10,960 nt of DNA from an uncultured cyanobacterium (lineage in GTDB: Bacteria > Cyanobacteriota > Cyanobacteriia > PCC-6307 > Cyanobiaceae): positions 1 to 10,960 of the forward strand of contig CAIZOZ010000425.1 in NCBI GenBank assembly GCA_903934745.1, given 5' to 3'. The notes beneath the pieces are model-generated. The model saw only the letters and a list, made by a program, of their open reading frames with translations. It made no database searches and was not told the origin of the DNA. Positions within the stretch are counted from its first letter, which is position 1; each line of letters opens with the position of its first letter. The position numbers were made by a program, and so were the translations under genes. This document shows positions 1 to 5,821 of this stretch, piece after piece.

Positions 1-824
1 GTGACTCTTCCAGCCTCCAGCCAGCCTGCCAGCAGTGGATCCTGGTAGAGCACCGGCGGCAGCGAGCAGAGGCTGGATCGAACCAGGCGCTCCAGGTCAG
101 CAGCCGGTAACCAGCCAGCACCGAGTCGGCGCTGGCGAGCCTCGGCCTGGAAGCGCCAACGCCGCGGCAGGCTCCAGCTCTGGGGGCGCAGCACCCACAA
201 GCCATCGCAGGCCTGCCACAGGGGTCCATAAGCCTCCAGCAGCTGATCCCAGGTTGCCAGCCAAGCCAGTTCGATCGGCTGCAGAGCCGGAGCATCGCCG
301 GGGCCGGGGCTGCTCAGATCGATGGCGCTCAGGGCTGTGGCCAGGCCCTCCGCCCCAAGGGCCTGGCAACCCAGCAGCCAGCCCTCCAGCACCATGGCAT
401 CGCAGGCCCCCTGGCGCCAGCCGCAGCGGTCCCCCTGGCCCTGGGCCAGGGTCTTGTCGAACCGGGGCAGGCGCAGGAAGCCGTTCTGACGCCAATGGGA
501 CAGGGCTGCCAGTAACAGCTCCAGGTCGTGGCTTCCCGGCGGAACCCGCGACACGCCAAAGGGGTTACCTGCCAGCCGCCGTTGCCGTTCGGACCAGGGC
601 AGGTAGAGATCATCGATCGAGGCCACCATCAAGCTCAGGCCAAAGGCCGGAGCGAGAGCCTCGAGCGCTCGACCCAGGCTGCTCTTGCCGGCCCCCACCG
701 GACCATTCAAAGCCAGCAGCGGCAGGCGGGCTCTGCAATCGCGGCGCTGGCTGGCCAGCTGCTGCAGCATCGGCAAGACGAAGCCAGCCAGCAGGCGGGC
801 ATCGATCGCCGGCATCCCCGCCAT
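1..824 (-). CDS. D-glycerate 3-kinase, plant type (partial, C-terminus beyond left edge)
   Basis: Predicted to phosphorylate D-glycerate to 3-phosphoglycerate with ATP, the last step of photorespiration, returning carbon to the Calvin cycle in the cytoplasm. The reading frame is open for 274 residues and runs off the window. Visible motifs: a P-loop, GPVGAGKSS, at residues 41-49; SIDDLYLPWSER at 69-80; GNPFGVSRVPPGSHDL around 86-101; RFDKT at 121-125; the hydrophobic VLEGWLLG strand at 145-152; and a W-R-QAE helix near 223-229. Their order matches plant and cyanobacterial GLYK (P-loop kinase fold), not the bacterial GlxK/GarK type. The ATG at 824 lies 22 bases after the ycf20-like stop, and no clear ribosome site precedes it. 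ATG at 815 or TTG at 830 are alternatives, because the frame stays open upstream. It is the last gene of a cbbY-ycf20-glycerate kinase run on this strand. Family assignment is strong; the exact start is uncertain. Confidence 0.88.
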   Translation of the reverse strand, partial: MAGMPAIDARLLAGFVLPMLQQLASQRRDCRARLPLLALNGPVGAGKSSLGRALEALAPAFGLSLMVASIDDLYLPWSERQRRLAGNPFGVSRVPPGSHDLELLLAALSHWRQNGFLRLPRFDKTLAQGQGDRCGWRQGACDAMVLEGWLLGCQALGAEGLATALSAIDLSSPGPGDAPALQPIELAWLATWDQLLEAYGPLWQACDGLWVLRPQSWSLPRRWRFQAEARQRRLGAGWLPAADLERLVRSSLCSLPPVLYQDPLLAGWLEAGRV

Positions 825-846
825 TCGCAAATGGCTGAGGGCCTGC

Positions 847-1197
847 TCAGGTTCCAAGCTTGAAGGCCTCGAACACCATCGAGTAGGTGGCACCGATCCT
901 GAAGTTGTCGGCCATCACCCAGCCCAGAGACGCCGGACCGCTCACCAGCCTGGTGCGTAGCCGGACGGCCAGCTCAAACAGCAGCACCACGGCCAGCACC
1001 ACCAGCGGCCGACTGTCTCGGAATTGAACCAACGGCAACACCGCGACATTCTGAGTGAGATAAAAACCGATCAGCAGCGAGAGCAGCGACAAACTTCCAG
1101 CCCGCCAGCTGCGACGCAGCTGCCTGAGCACCGAACCAGCCAGGTGACTTTGCACAGCCTGGAGTCGGGTTTGTTGTCGCCTCGGCTCAGCCCTCAC
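847..1197 (-). CDS. ycf20: Ycf20-like membrane protein (DUF565 family)
   Basis: A 116-residue protein with a basic N-terminus (about 1-34), two hydrophobic segments (about 35-55 and 64-80) and a conserved-looking C-terminal block, ADNFRIGATYSMVFEAFKLG, at 96-115, which is characteristic of cyanobacterial and plastid Ycf20/DUF565. Plastid relatives have been linked to non-photochemical quenching in algae and plants; the molecular role is unknown and any such role here is inferred. I chose the GTG at 1197 because it overlaps the upstream phosphatase stop as GTGA, a usual sign of translational coupling. An ATG at 1275 in the same frame would add 26 residues lying wholly inside the upstream gene, with a Cys/Ser/Gly-rich sequence that looks non-native. 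It sits between the CbbY-like phosphatase and glycerate kinase genes, probably in one transcript. It is likely a thylakoid or cytoplasmic membrane protein. Confidence 0.8.
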   Translation of the reverse strand: MRAEPRRQQTRLQAVQSHLAGSVLRQLRRSWRAGSLSLLSLLIGFYLTQNVAVLPLVQFRDSRPLVVLAVVLLFELAVRLRTRLVSGPASLGWVMADNFRIGATYSMVFEAFKLGT

Positions 1198-1979
1198 GGT
1201 TCGGTTGCTCCAGCAGCAGGCACTGCCGCCAGCACAGTCTCCAGATAGGAGAGCGTCACCATCGCTGCGGGGCAAGCGGGGCCCCGCAGGACGGAAATGG
1301 GTTCAGCCACTTCACCGAGGCCATCAAGCAGCGCTCGCGCCTGCTCAAACTGCTGCGCTGGCTCGGTTGCTGAAACCTGGCTGAGGGTCACCAGGGTGCT
1401 GAGCCCGGCGGCGGCGGCGGCCCCCAGACCTTGGGCGGAATCTTCGAGCACCACGATCTGACTGGAATCCACCTGGACCCGCTGAATGGCCAATCGGTAG
1501 GCCTCGGGATGGGGCTTCTTACGGGCCACATCCTCACCGCAGACCCAGAAGCTGAAGGCCCGCTGGAGATCGCCGAGACAGGCCTCCAGCAGGGCGGCCA
1601 CGGCGATGCGGCCACTGCTGGTGACAATGGCCTGGGGAATGCCTGCCGCCGCGAGCTCCGCAATCAGGCGCGCCACGCCGGCACGCAGGGCGAGCCCGCC
1701 GCTCCCAACCAGTTCGCGGTAGTGAACCTGCTTGCGAGCCTGCAGCTGGTCAAGGCGTGGTCCATCAGGCTCGACTCCCTCCACCTCGGCCAGAAAGGCC
1801 CCCAGCCGCTCCCGACTGCCAGCCACCAGCAGCAGCCGGCGATAGGTGGGCGGATCCCATTGCCAGGGCAGCCCGGCTTCGGCCAAGGCCCGGTTGAAGG
1901 CGAGCCGATGGCCTGCCATTTCGGTTTCGGCCAGGGTGCCATCCACATCCCAGAACACGGCCTTCAGACGCTGCACCAT
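1194..1979 (-). CDS. cbbY: HAD-superfamily phosphatase, CbbY-like
   Basis: A 261-residue HAD hydrolase of subfamily IA. All four HAD motifs are present: DVDGT with nucleophile D11 and acid D13 (extended by LAETE, as in CbbY), motif II IVTSS at 118-122, the motif III lysine in RKKPHPEAY (154/155), and motif IV VLEDS with E179/D180. A helical cap follows motif I, where MAGHRLAFNRALAEAGLPW resembles Rhodobacter and plant CbbY. Characterised CbbY dephosphorylates xylulose-1,5-bisphosphate, an inhibitory side product of Rubisco, to xylulose-5-phosphate. That substrate is inferred here; beta-phosphoglucomutase-type or phosphoglycolate phosphatase relatives share the fold. The ATG at 1979 places motif I ten residues in, as usual; longer upstream starts would run into recJ. 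It appears to be the first gene of an operon with ycf20 and glycerate kinase and is divergent from recJ. Confidence 0.85.
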   Translation of the reverse strand: MVQRLKAVFWDVDGTLAETEMAGHRLAFNRALAEAGLPWQWDPPTYRRLLLVAGSRERLGAFLAEVEGVEPDGPRLDQLQARKQVHYRELVGSGGLALRAGVARLIAELAAAGIPQAIVTSSGRIAVAALLEACLGDLQRAFSFWVCGEDVARKKPHPEAYRLAIQRVQVDSSQIVVLEDSAQGLGAAAAAGLSTLVTLSQVSATEPAQQFEQARALLDGLGEVAEPISVLRGPACPAAMVTLSYLETVLAAVPAAGATEP

Positions 1980-2061
1980 GGCTGCCAGCTGCAGGAGTTG
2001 AGCCGCGGCATGTCGTTGCCGGGGAAAGCTAAGGATGCCGCAGCCGCCGCCGGGCCGCACA

Positions 2062-4011
2062 ATGAACCAGCCTCGCCGTCTGCCGTTGCTCCCCGCCCAC
2101 GACGAGCAACGCTGGCTGCTGCCCTCCCCCCTTCCCTCCCAAGACTGCGGCGCCTCTTCTGCGGCTGAAGAGCTGGCGATGCCATCAGAACTGCTGGCCG
2201 TGTTGTGGCGACGGGGATACCGCAATGCGCTGGCGATCGAGGCTCTGCTGAGCCCTCCGGCAGCGCCGGATCCCCGCCAGCACTTCCCCGATCTGGTGCG
2301 AGCGGAACAGCGGCTGGTGCAGGCCTGTGGTCAGGGCGAAACCGTGGCGATCTGCGGCGACTACGACGCCGATGGCATGACCAGCACGGCCCTGCTGGCC
2401 GGCGTGCTGCAACGCCTGGGGGCCGTTGCTCTGCCGGCAATTCCGAGTCGGATGGCGGAGGGCTATGGCCTCAACGTGGCGATGGTGGAACGGCTGGCCA
2501 AGGTGGGGGTGCGGCTGTTGATCACGGTCGACAACGGCGTTGCCGCCAGGGAGGCGCTGGATCGGGCCGTGGAGCTGGGGGTGGAAGTGATCCTCACGGA
2601 TCACCACACCCTGCCGGCCGAGTTGCCACCGCATCTGGCTCTGCTCCATCCTGCGGTCACCCCACCGGACTCCCCCTTCCGCGGCCTGGCCGGGGTCGGG
2701 CTGGCCCATGTGCTGGCTTCGGGACTCTGCCGGCGCCTGCAGCGTCAGGACGGCCTGGCGATCGCTCTCGATCTCTTCTGCATCGGCACCATCGCCGACA
2801 TGGCGCCTCTGGTGGGGGTGAACCGGCGCTGGCTGATGGACGGCCTGCCTCGCCTCGGCAGCAGCACCCTGCCGGGGCTGAAGGCCCTGCAACAGATCGC
2901 CGGCATCGAGCAACGGCCACTGGATGCGGAAACGGTCGGGTTCCAGTTGGCGCCACGGATCAATGCCGTGGGACGCATCGGCGATCCCTTGTTGGTGGTG
3001 GAGCTGCTGACCACCGAGGACCAGGACCAGGCCCTGGATCTGGCCCGCAGCTGCGAAACCATGAACCGACAACGGCGGGAGCTCTGCGATGCGATCGAGG
3101 CGGAGGCCCTGGCCCTGCTCGAGGCCGATGGCCCCCATCGGCCCACCTTTCTGTTGCTGGCCCAGAGCCATTGGCATCACGGTGTGATCGGCATCGTGGC
3201 CTCGCGCCTGGTGGACCGCTTCGGTCTGCCGGCTGCCCTGCTTGCCGGGGAGGGCAACGGCCGACTGCGGGCCTCGGTGCGAGCTCCGCGAGGCTTTGCC
3301 GTCGACCAGGCTCTGCTCGCCTGCAGTGATTTGCTGGTGCGCCATGGGGGACACCCGGCCGCCGGGGGGTTCACTGTCGAAGCCGACCAGATCAGCGATC
3401 TGCATGTTCGGCTCGAAGCGCTGGCCCAGCAATGGCTTGGTGACGGCGGCGGCGGACGCACCGTGGAGCCCGAGGCCTTGCTTAGCCTGGATCGGATCGA
3501 CCGGGAGTTCTGGCAGCATCTGCGCCGGCTTGAGCCCTTCGGCATCGGCCATCCGGCGCCGATCTTCTGGAGCGCCGGCTGCACGGTGGCCAGCCAGAAG
3601 TTGATGCGGGGCGGCCATCTGCAGTTGCTGCTGGAACAGCAAGGCAGCCAACGGCGAGCTGTGGCTTGGCGCTGGCAAGGCCCGGACCAGGTCCAGGGTC
3701 CGCTCGATGTGGCCTACCGCCTGCGCCTGGATCGCTGGCAGGGGGAGGAGCGGCTGCAATTAGAGTTGCTGGGCCTGCGCCCCAGTGGCGGCGATGAAGT
3801 GGTGCTGCAGCGACAGCAACGCACCTACTGGTGCAGGCGGCAAGGGGCGGTGCTGGTGATTCGCAATGCTGCCGGCGTCGAACTTGAGGCCCCGGTGCTC
3901 CCAGGCCTCCATCAAGAGGCTGAAACAGCCGTCGACCATCCCAAGGCCCACCATCCCTATGTGCAGGATCTATTCAGGGATGCGGCCATGGCACTGGGCC
4001 TGGCTGTCTGA
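2062..4011 (+). CDS. recJ: Single-stranded-DNA-specific 5'-3' exonuclease RecJ
   Basis: RecJ degrades single-stranded DNA 5' to 3' in recombinational repair, mismatch repair and restart of stalled forks, using a Mn/Mg centre in a DHH phosphoesterase core. From the start at 2062 (649 residues) the order is: motif I CGDYDADG near 98-105, motif II ITVDNG near 154-159, the DHH motif LTDHH near 178-182, GTIADMAPL near 242-250, RINAVGR near 300, then the DHHA1 part with HHGVIGIVASRLVDRFG and HGGHPAAGGF, and a C-terminal OB-like region rich in LRLDRW/LQLELLGL strands. Metal ligands look intact, so it should be active. Length fits the longer RecJ proteins. An ATG at 2035 in the same frame adds nine residues, PQPPPGRT-like, and cannot be excluded; neither start has a good ribosome site. 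The final stretch of about 50 residues after the OB part is less recognisable. Confidence 0.93.
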   Translation: MNQPRRLPLLPAHDEQRWLLPSPLPSQDCGASSAAEELAMPSELLAVLWRRGYRNALAIEALLSPPAAPDPRQHFPDLVRAEQRLVQACGQGETVAICGDYDADGMTSTALLAGVLQRLGAVALPAIPSRMAEGYGLNVAMVERLAKVGVRLLITVDNGVAAREALDRAVELGVEVILTDHHTLPAELPPHLALLHPAVTPPDSPFRGLAGVGLAHVLASGLCRRLQRQDGLAIALDLFCIGTIADMAPLVGVNRRWLMDGLPRLGSSTLPGLKALQQIAGIEQRPLDAETVGFQLAPRINAVGRIGDPLLVVELLTTEDQDQALDLARSCETMNRQRRELCDAIEAEALALLEADGPHRPTFLLLAQSHWHHGVIGIVASRLVDRFGLPAALLAGEGNGRLRASVRAPRGFAVDQALLACSDLLVRHGGHPAAGGFTVEADQISDLHVRLEALAQQWLGDGGGGRTVEPEALLSLDRIDREFWQHLRRLEPFGIGHPAPIFWSAGCTVASQKLMRGGHLQLLLEQQGSQRRAVAWRWQGPDQVQGPLDVAYRLRLDRWQGEERLQLELLGLRPSGGDEVVLQRQQRTYWCRRQGAVLVIRNAAGVELEAPVLPGLHQEAETAVDHPKAHHPYVQDLFRDAAMALGLAV

Positions 4012-4034
4012 CTCGACAACCGGGCTCGAGAGCA

Positions 4035-4066
4035 GGGCGGGCCACAAGCCGGTGGGCGGGCCACAA
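4035..4066. repeat. 13-bp direct repeat in the recJ-psb30 convergent gap
   Basis: GGGCGGGCCACAA occurs at 4035-4047 and again at 4054-4066, an exact copy at a 19-base period. The surrounding 92 bases (4012-4103) separate the convergent ends of recJ and psb30 and hold no open frame I can support. A short CTCGA/TCGAG inverted repeat sits at 4012-4030 with a nine-base loop and no T run, so it is not a convincing intrinsic terminator. Function unknown; it may be simple slippage or a remnant. Confidence 0.6.
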
Positions 4067-4103
4067 CCATGGAGGACTGAAATACCTACGTCTGCAGTCG
4101 AAT

Positions 4104-4211
4104 TCAGAGGGCGCCGCGACGGTAGAAAAGGATAAAGATCACGGCCGGTCCTGCCAGGGTGATCAGGGCGAGGGCTCCGAAGTTGGCGATGAGGTGAAAA
4201 TCAATGCCCAT
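4104..4211 (-). CDS. psb30: Photosystem II reaction centre protein Psb30 (Ycf12)
   Basis: A 35-residue, single-span membrane protein. It begins [20 protein letters not shown] and continues through a hydrophobic helix, [10 protein letters not shown], to a basic end, RRGAL. The IA-LT-A-I-AGP-VIF-L-RRG pattern and the length are those of Psb30/Ycf12, a peripheral low-molecular-mass subunit near the PsbE/PsbF side of photosystem II that stabilises the complex. The start is the ATG at 4211. The frame is open for another 219 codons upstream, antisense to the ykgJ-like gene, so a longest-frame caller would hide this gene in a false 254-residue protein. No strong ribosome site is visible before the ATG. 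It is convergent with recJ and divergent from the ykgJ-like/UPF0016 operon. The family call rests on recalled family sequence character. Confidence 0.85.
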
Positions 4212-4245
4212 AACGACTGGCTCGTGCGATTGGCGCTCGACCTGA

Positions 4246-4255
4246 ACCTTAAGGT
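4246..4255. promoter_or_regulatory. 10-bp perfect palindrome upstream of psb30
   Basis: ACCTTAAGGT is self-complementary and lies about 35 bases upstream of the psb30 ATG. Read on the minus strand it contains TAAGGT, which fits a loose -10 element (TAnnnT), but no -35 element stands out at the right distance. It could be a promoter element, a small operator, or chance. In a GC-rich gap this is one of few AT-containing words. Confidence 0.25.
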
Positions 4256-4289
4256 CCGGCACCCTTGCCCCAGGGCCAGCACCCTCCCT

Positions 4290-4308
4290 CTGTGACGGCT
4301 TGTCACAG
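4290..4308. promoter_or_regulatory. Perfect inverted repeat between divergent psb30 and ykgJ-like genes
   Basis: CTGTGAC and GTCACAG form exact 7-base arms around a 5-base centre (GGCTT). The site is near the middle of the 165-base gap, about 80 bases from the psb30 start and about 70 from the ykgJ-like start, so it could serve either promoter. The arms resemble a CRP half-site (TGTGA/TCACA), but the spacing between those half-sites is seven rather than the canonical six. It may be an operator for another dimeric regulator or an RNA hairpin in a leader. No NtcA-type GTA-N8-TAC pattern was seen here. Confidence 0.4.
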
Positions 4309-4376
4309 CGATCCGGGCCCCCATGGCCAATGCCATGACTGAATGGGCACCAGCCCCCAAACGCTGAGACGGCGGC

Positions 4377-4877
4377 ATGAACGTTCAGGCGCAGTGGCAA
4401 TGCATCAGCGGCTGTGGTGCCTGTTGCCGGCTCGATCCAGAACTGCGGGGTGAAGCCCTCGAGGCCCTCGATCTGCAGCAGCAGCAGACCTACCTGGCGA
4501 TGGTGGGCGCCGACGGCTGGTGCCTTCACTTCGATACGGGCGCTCGTCGCTGCCGGATCTACGACCAGCGCCCCGACTTTTGTCGAGTGGACAACCTGTT
4601 GGGCCTGTTTACCGCGAGCAGCCGCGTCAGCCCGGCAGCAGCTTTCGACTCGGCCAGTAACTCGGAGTCCCTGGCGGATGTGGACAGCCAGCCAGCCGAC
4701 GACGCCTTCAGCCAGGTGACTGACCATCTGCAGGACCAGGTCGATCGGGACGAGCTGGCGATTGCCTGCTGCCGCCAACAGATTCGCAGTGAGTGGGGAG
4801 GCCGTGGCAAGGTGATGAAGCGTTTTAATAACGCCATTCGTCACACCATCCGCCAAAGCATCCGCCAAAGACGATGA
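4377..4877 (+). CDS. YkgJ-family cysteine-cluster protein
   Basis: A 166-residue protein with the YkgJ/UPF0153 pattern of cysteines: C9, C13, C16 and C17 ([12 protein letters not shown]), then C49 (GWCLHFD), C59 ([10 protein letters not shown]) and C69 (DFCR). Such proteins are thought to bind zinc or an iron-sulfur cluster; no reaction is established. After residue 80 comes a polar Ser/Asp-rich stretch, then a helix with an extra CC pair near 130 and a very basic end. The last residues contain an exact 12-base DNA duplication. The stop overlaps the start of the first UPF0016 gene as ATGA, which indicates translational coupling and suggests a role with that transporter pair, perhaps as a metal-binding or assembly factor (inference). 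The ATG at 4377 puts the first cysteine at residue 9, as usual. No good ribosome site is seen. Confidence 0.75.
4847..4870 (+). repeat. 12-bp exact tandem duplication at the 3' end of the ykgJ-like gene
   Basis: CATCCGCCAAAG is repeated head to tail (4847-4858 and 4859-4870), four bases before the ATGA overlap with the next gene. It is in frame and encodes two copies of an I-R-Q unit in the basic tail ([10 protein letters not shown]). It looks like a recent slippage event. Confidence 0.85.
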
Positions 4878-5281
4878 GTGAGCTGCCCGATCCGCTCAGC
4901 CCGTCCCCCCAGGGCGACCGAGCCGGCGAACCAGGGGCTCAGGCCCAGGCCGATTCGGCTGCCGCTTCAGCCGGCAGCTGGGGAGCCGTGTTCCTGTCCA
5001 CCGCCACCACGGTGTTTCTGGCTGAGCTGGGCGATAAAACCCAGTTGGCGGCCCTGTTGCTGTCCGCTGAATCGGGCAGGCCCGGCGTTGTCTTTGTCGG
5101 GGCTTCCCTGGCGCTGATCTGCTCCAGCCTGGTGGGGGTACTGCTGGGCCGTTGGCTTTCGAGCGTGATGGCCCCCGAGCAACTGGAACGGGCCGCCGGG
5201 TTGCTGATGGTGGCTCTCGGCCTCTGGCTCGGCCGTCAGGCCGTGCTCCAGTTCTCGCCCTTGCACCTGGCCCTCAGCTGA
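4874..5281 (+). CDS. UPF0016 (TMEM165/GDT1) half-size cation transporter, first copy
   Basis: A 135-residue integral membrane protein carrying one copy of the family signature E-x-G-D-K-T, seen as [10 protein letters not shown] with E51, G53, D54, K55 and T56. Three hydrophobic segments follow the family layout: about 37-63 including the motif, 71-92, and 105-125. About 35 N-terminal residues are Pro/Ala/Gln-rich and probably disordered. Full-length relatives (yeast Gdt1, human TMEM165, cyanobacterial Mnx, plant PAM71) hold two such motifs and exchange Mn2+ or Ca2+, probably for protons. Half-size proteins must pair, so this one most likely forms a heterodimer with the next gene product. Mn2+ export from the cytoplasm, or delivery toward the thylakoid lumen, is the likely job in a cyanobacterium (inference). 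Its ATG overlaps the ykgJ-like stop as ATGA. Confidence 0.87.
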
Positions 5282-5294
5282 GCCCCCTGCCGCC

Positions 5295-5654
5295 ATGCTT
5301 GCTCTTCTGGCCTCCACCTTCGTCACCGTGTTCCTGGCGGAACTGGGGGATAAGACCCAACTGGCCATCGTCAGCATCAGTGGCACCTCCAACCGCCCCG
5401 GGGCAGTCTTCGCCGGCAGCTCCTTTGCCCTGGTGCTGGCCAGCCTGGTGGGTGCTGCCGCCGGCGGCTCCCTCTCGAGCCTGGTGCCCACCGACAGCCT
5501 GCAGTTGGCGGCAGCGGCGGGCTTTCTGATCATCGGCACCCGGCTGATCCTGCGTGCCAACAAGGCTGGCGAGGCCGCTGGCGTCGCGGTGCCATCGGCT
5601 GCAACCGCAGCGTCCGCAGACAGCGACAACGACGGGGAACCCACCGATCCCTAA
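5295..5654 (+). CDS. UPF0016 (TMEM165/GDT1) half-size cation transporter, second copy
   Basis: A 119-residue paralogue of the preceding gene, with [10 protein letters not shown] placing the E-x-G-D-K-T motif at E16-T21. Hydrophobic segments span about 2-27, 36-57 and 69-87. A polar Ala/Ser/Asp-rich tail of about 30 residues follows. The motif region is close to the first copy in protein and DNA sequence ([13 protein letters not shown] in both), while the rest has diverged. The two differ in polarity of their extensions: the first copy has a long N-terminal extension, this one a long C-terminal tail. The start is 13 bases after the previous stop, so the genes are almost certainly co-transcribed. 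Each copy supplies one half of the expected metal-binding site, which argues for an obligate heterodimer rather than redundancy (inference from family structure). Confidence 0.87.
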   Translation: MLALLASTFVTVFLAELGDKTQLAIVSISGTSNRPGAVFAGSSFALVLASLVGAAAGGSLSSLVPTDSLQLAAAAGFLIIGTRLILRANKAGEAAGVAVPSAATAASADSDNDGEPTDP

Positions 5655-5821
5655 AGTCCCGTCAACTCCGGACGATCGGCGGCCCCCAGCGCCATCGCGC
5701 CCAGCCCGCTCACCGCCCCAGCCGGTCCCTGCTCGAACAGCCCGCGCTGAGCACGGTTTCCAGCCTCGCCCCACCCGGCTGCAACACCGGATCCAAGCCC
5801 ATACCCAGTACCCCGATGCCG

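Noticed and set aside
35..838. A 267-codon plus-strand frame over the left end
   Set aside because: Antisense to glycerate kinase, which has P-loop and family motifs; the plus-strand product is Pro/Arg/Gly low-complexity.
2028..2036. TAAGGAT as -10 element of recJ
   Set aside because: No -35 element at a suitable distance (TTGAGC at 1998-2003 is too far), so promoter position and hence the choice between starts 2035 and 2062 stays open.
1431..2168. A 245-codon plus-strand frame antisense to cbbY
   Set aside because: All HAD motifs are on the other strand; the plus-strand product has no motif.
2185..3759. A 524-codon open frame antisense to recJ
   Set aside because: High GC keeps antisense frames free of stops; its translation has no recognisable domain and is His/Gln-rich as expected of antisense coding, while recJ carries a full set of DHH motifs.
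4290..4308. Canonical CRP site
   Set aside because: The half-sites match but the spacer between TGTGA and TCACA is seven, not six, so it is reported only as an inverted repeat.
4323..4367. A 14-codon upstream frame ([14 protein letters not shown]) before the cysteine-cluster gene
   Set aside because: Too short to support, with no ribosome site. It could be a leader peptide but nothing in it, such as a codon run, suggests attenuation.
4212..4376. yybP-ykoY-type manganese riboswitch upstream of the transporter operon
   Set aside because: Expected by function, but I could not find the conserved loop sequences or stems by eye; a covariance search would settle it.
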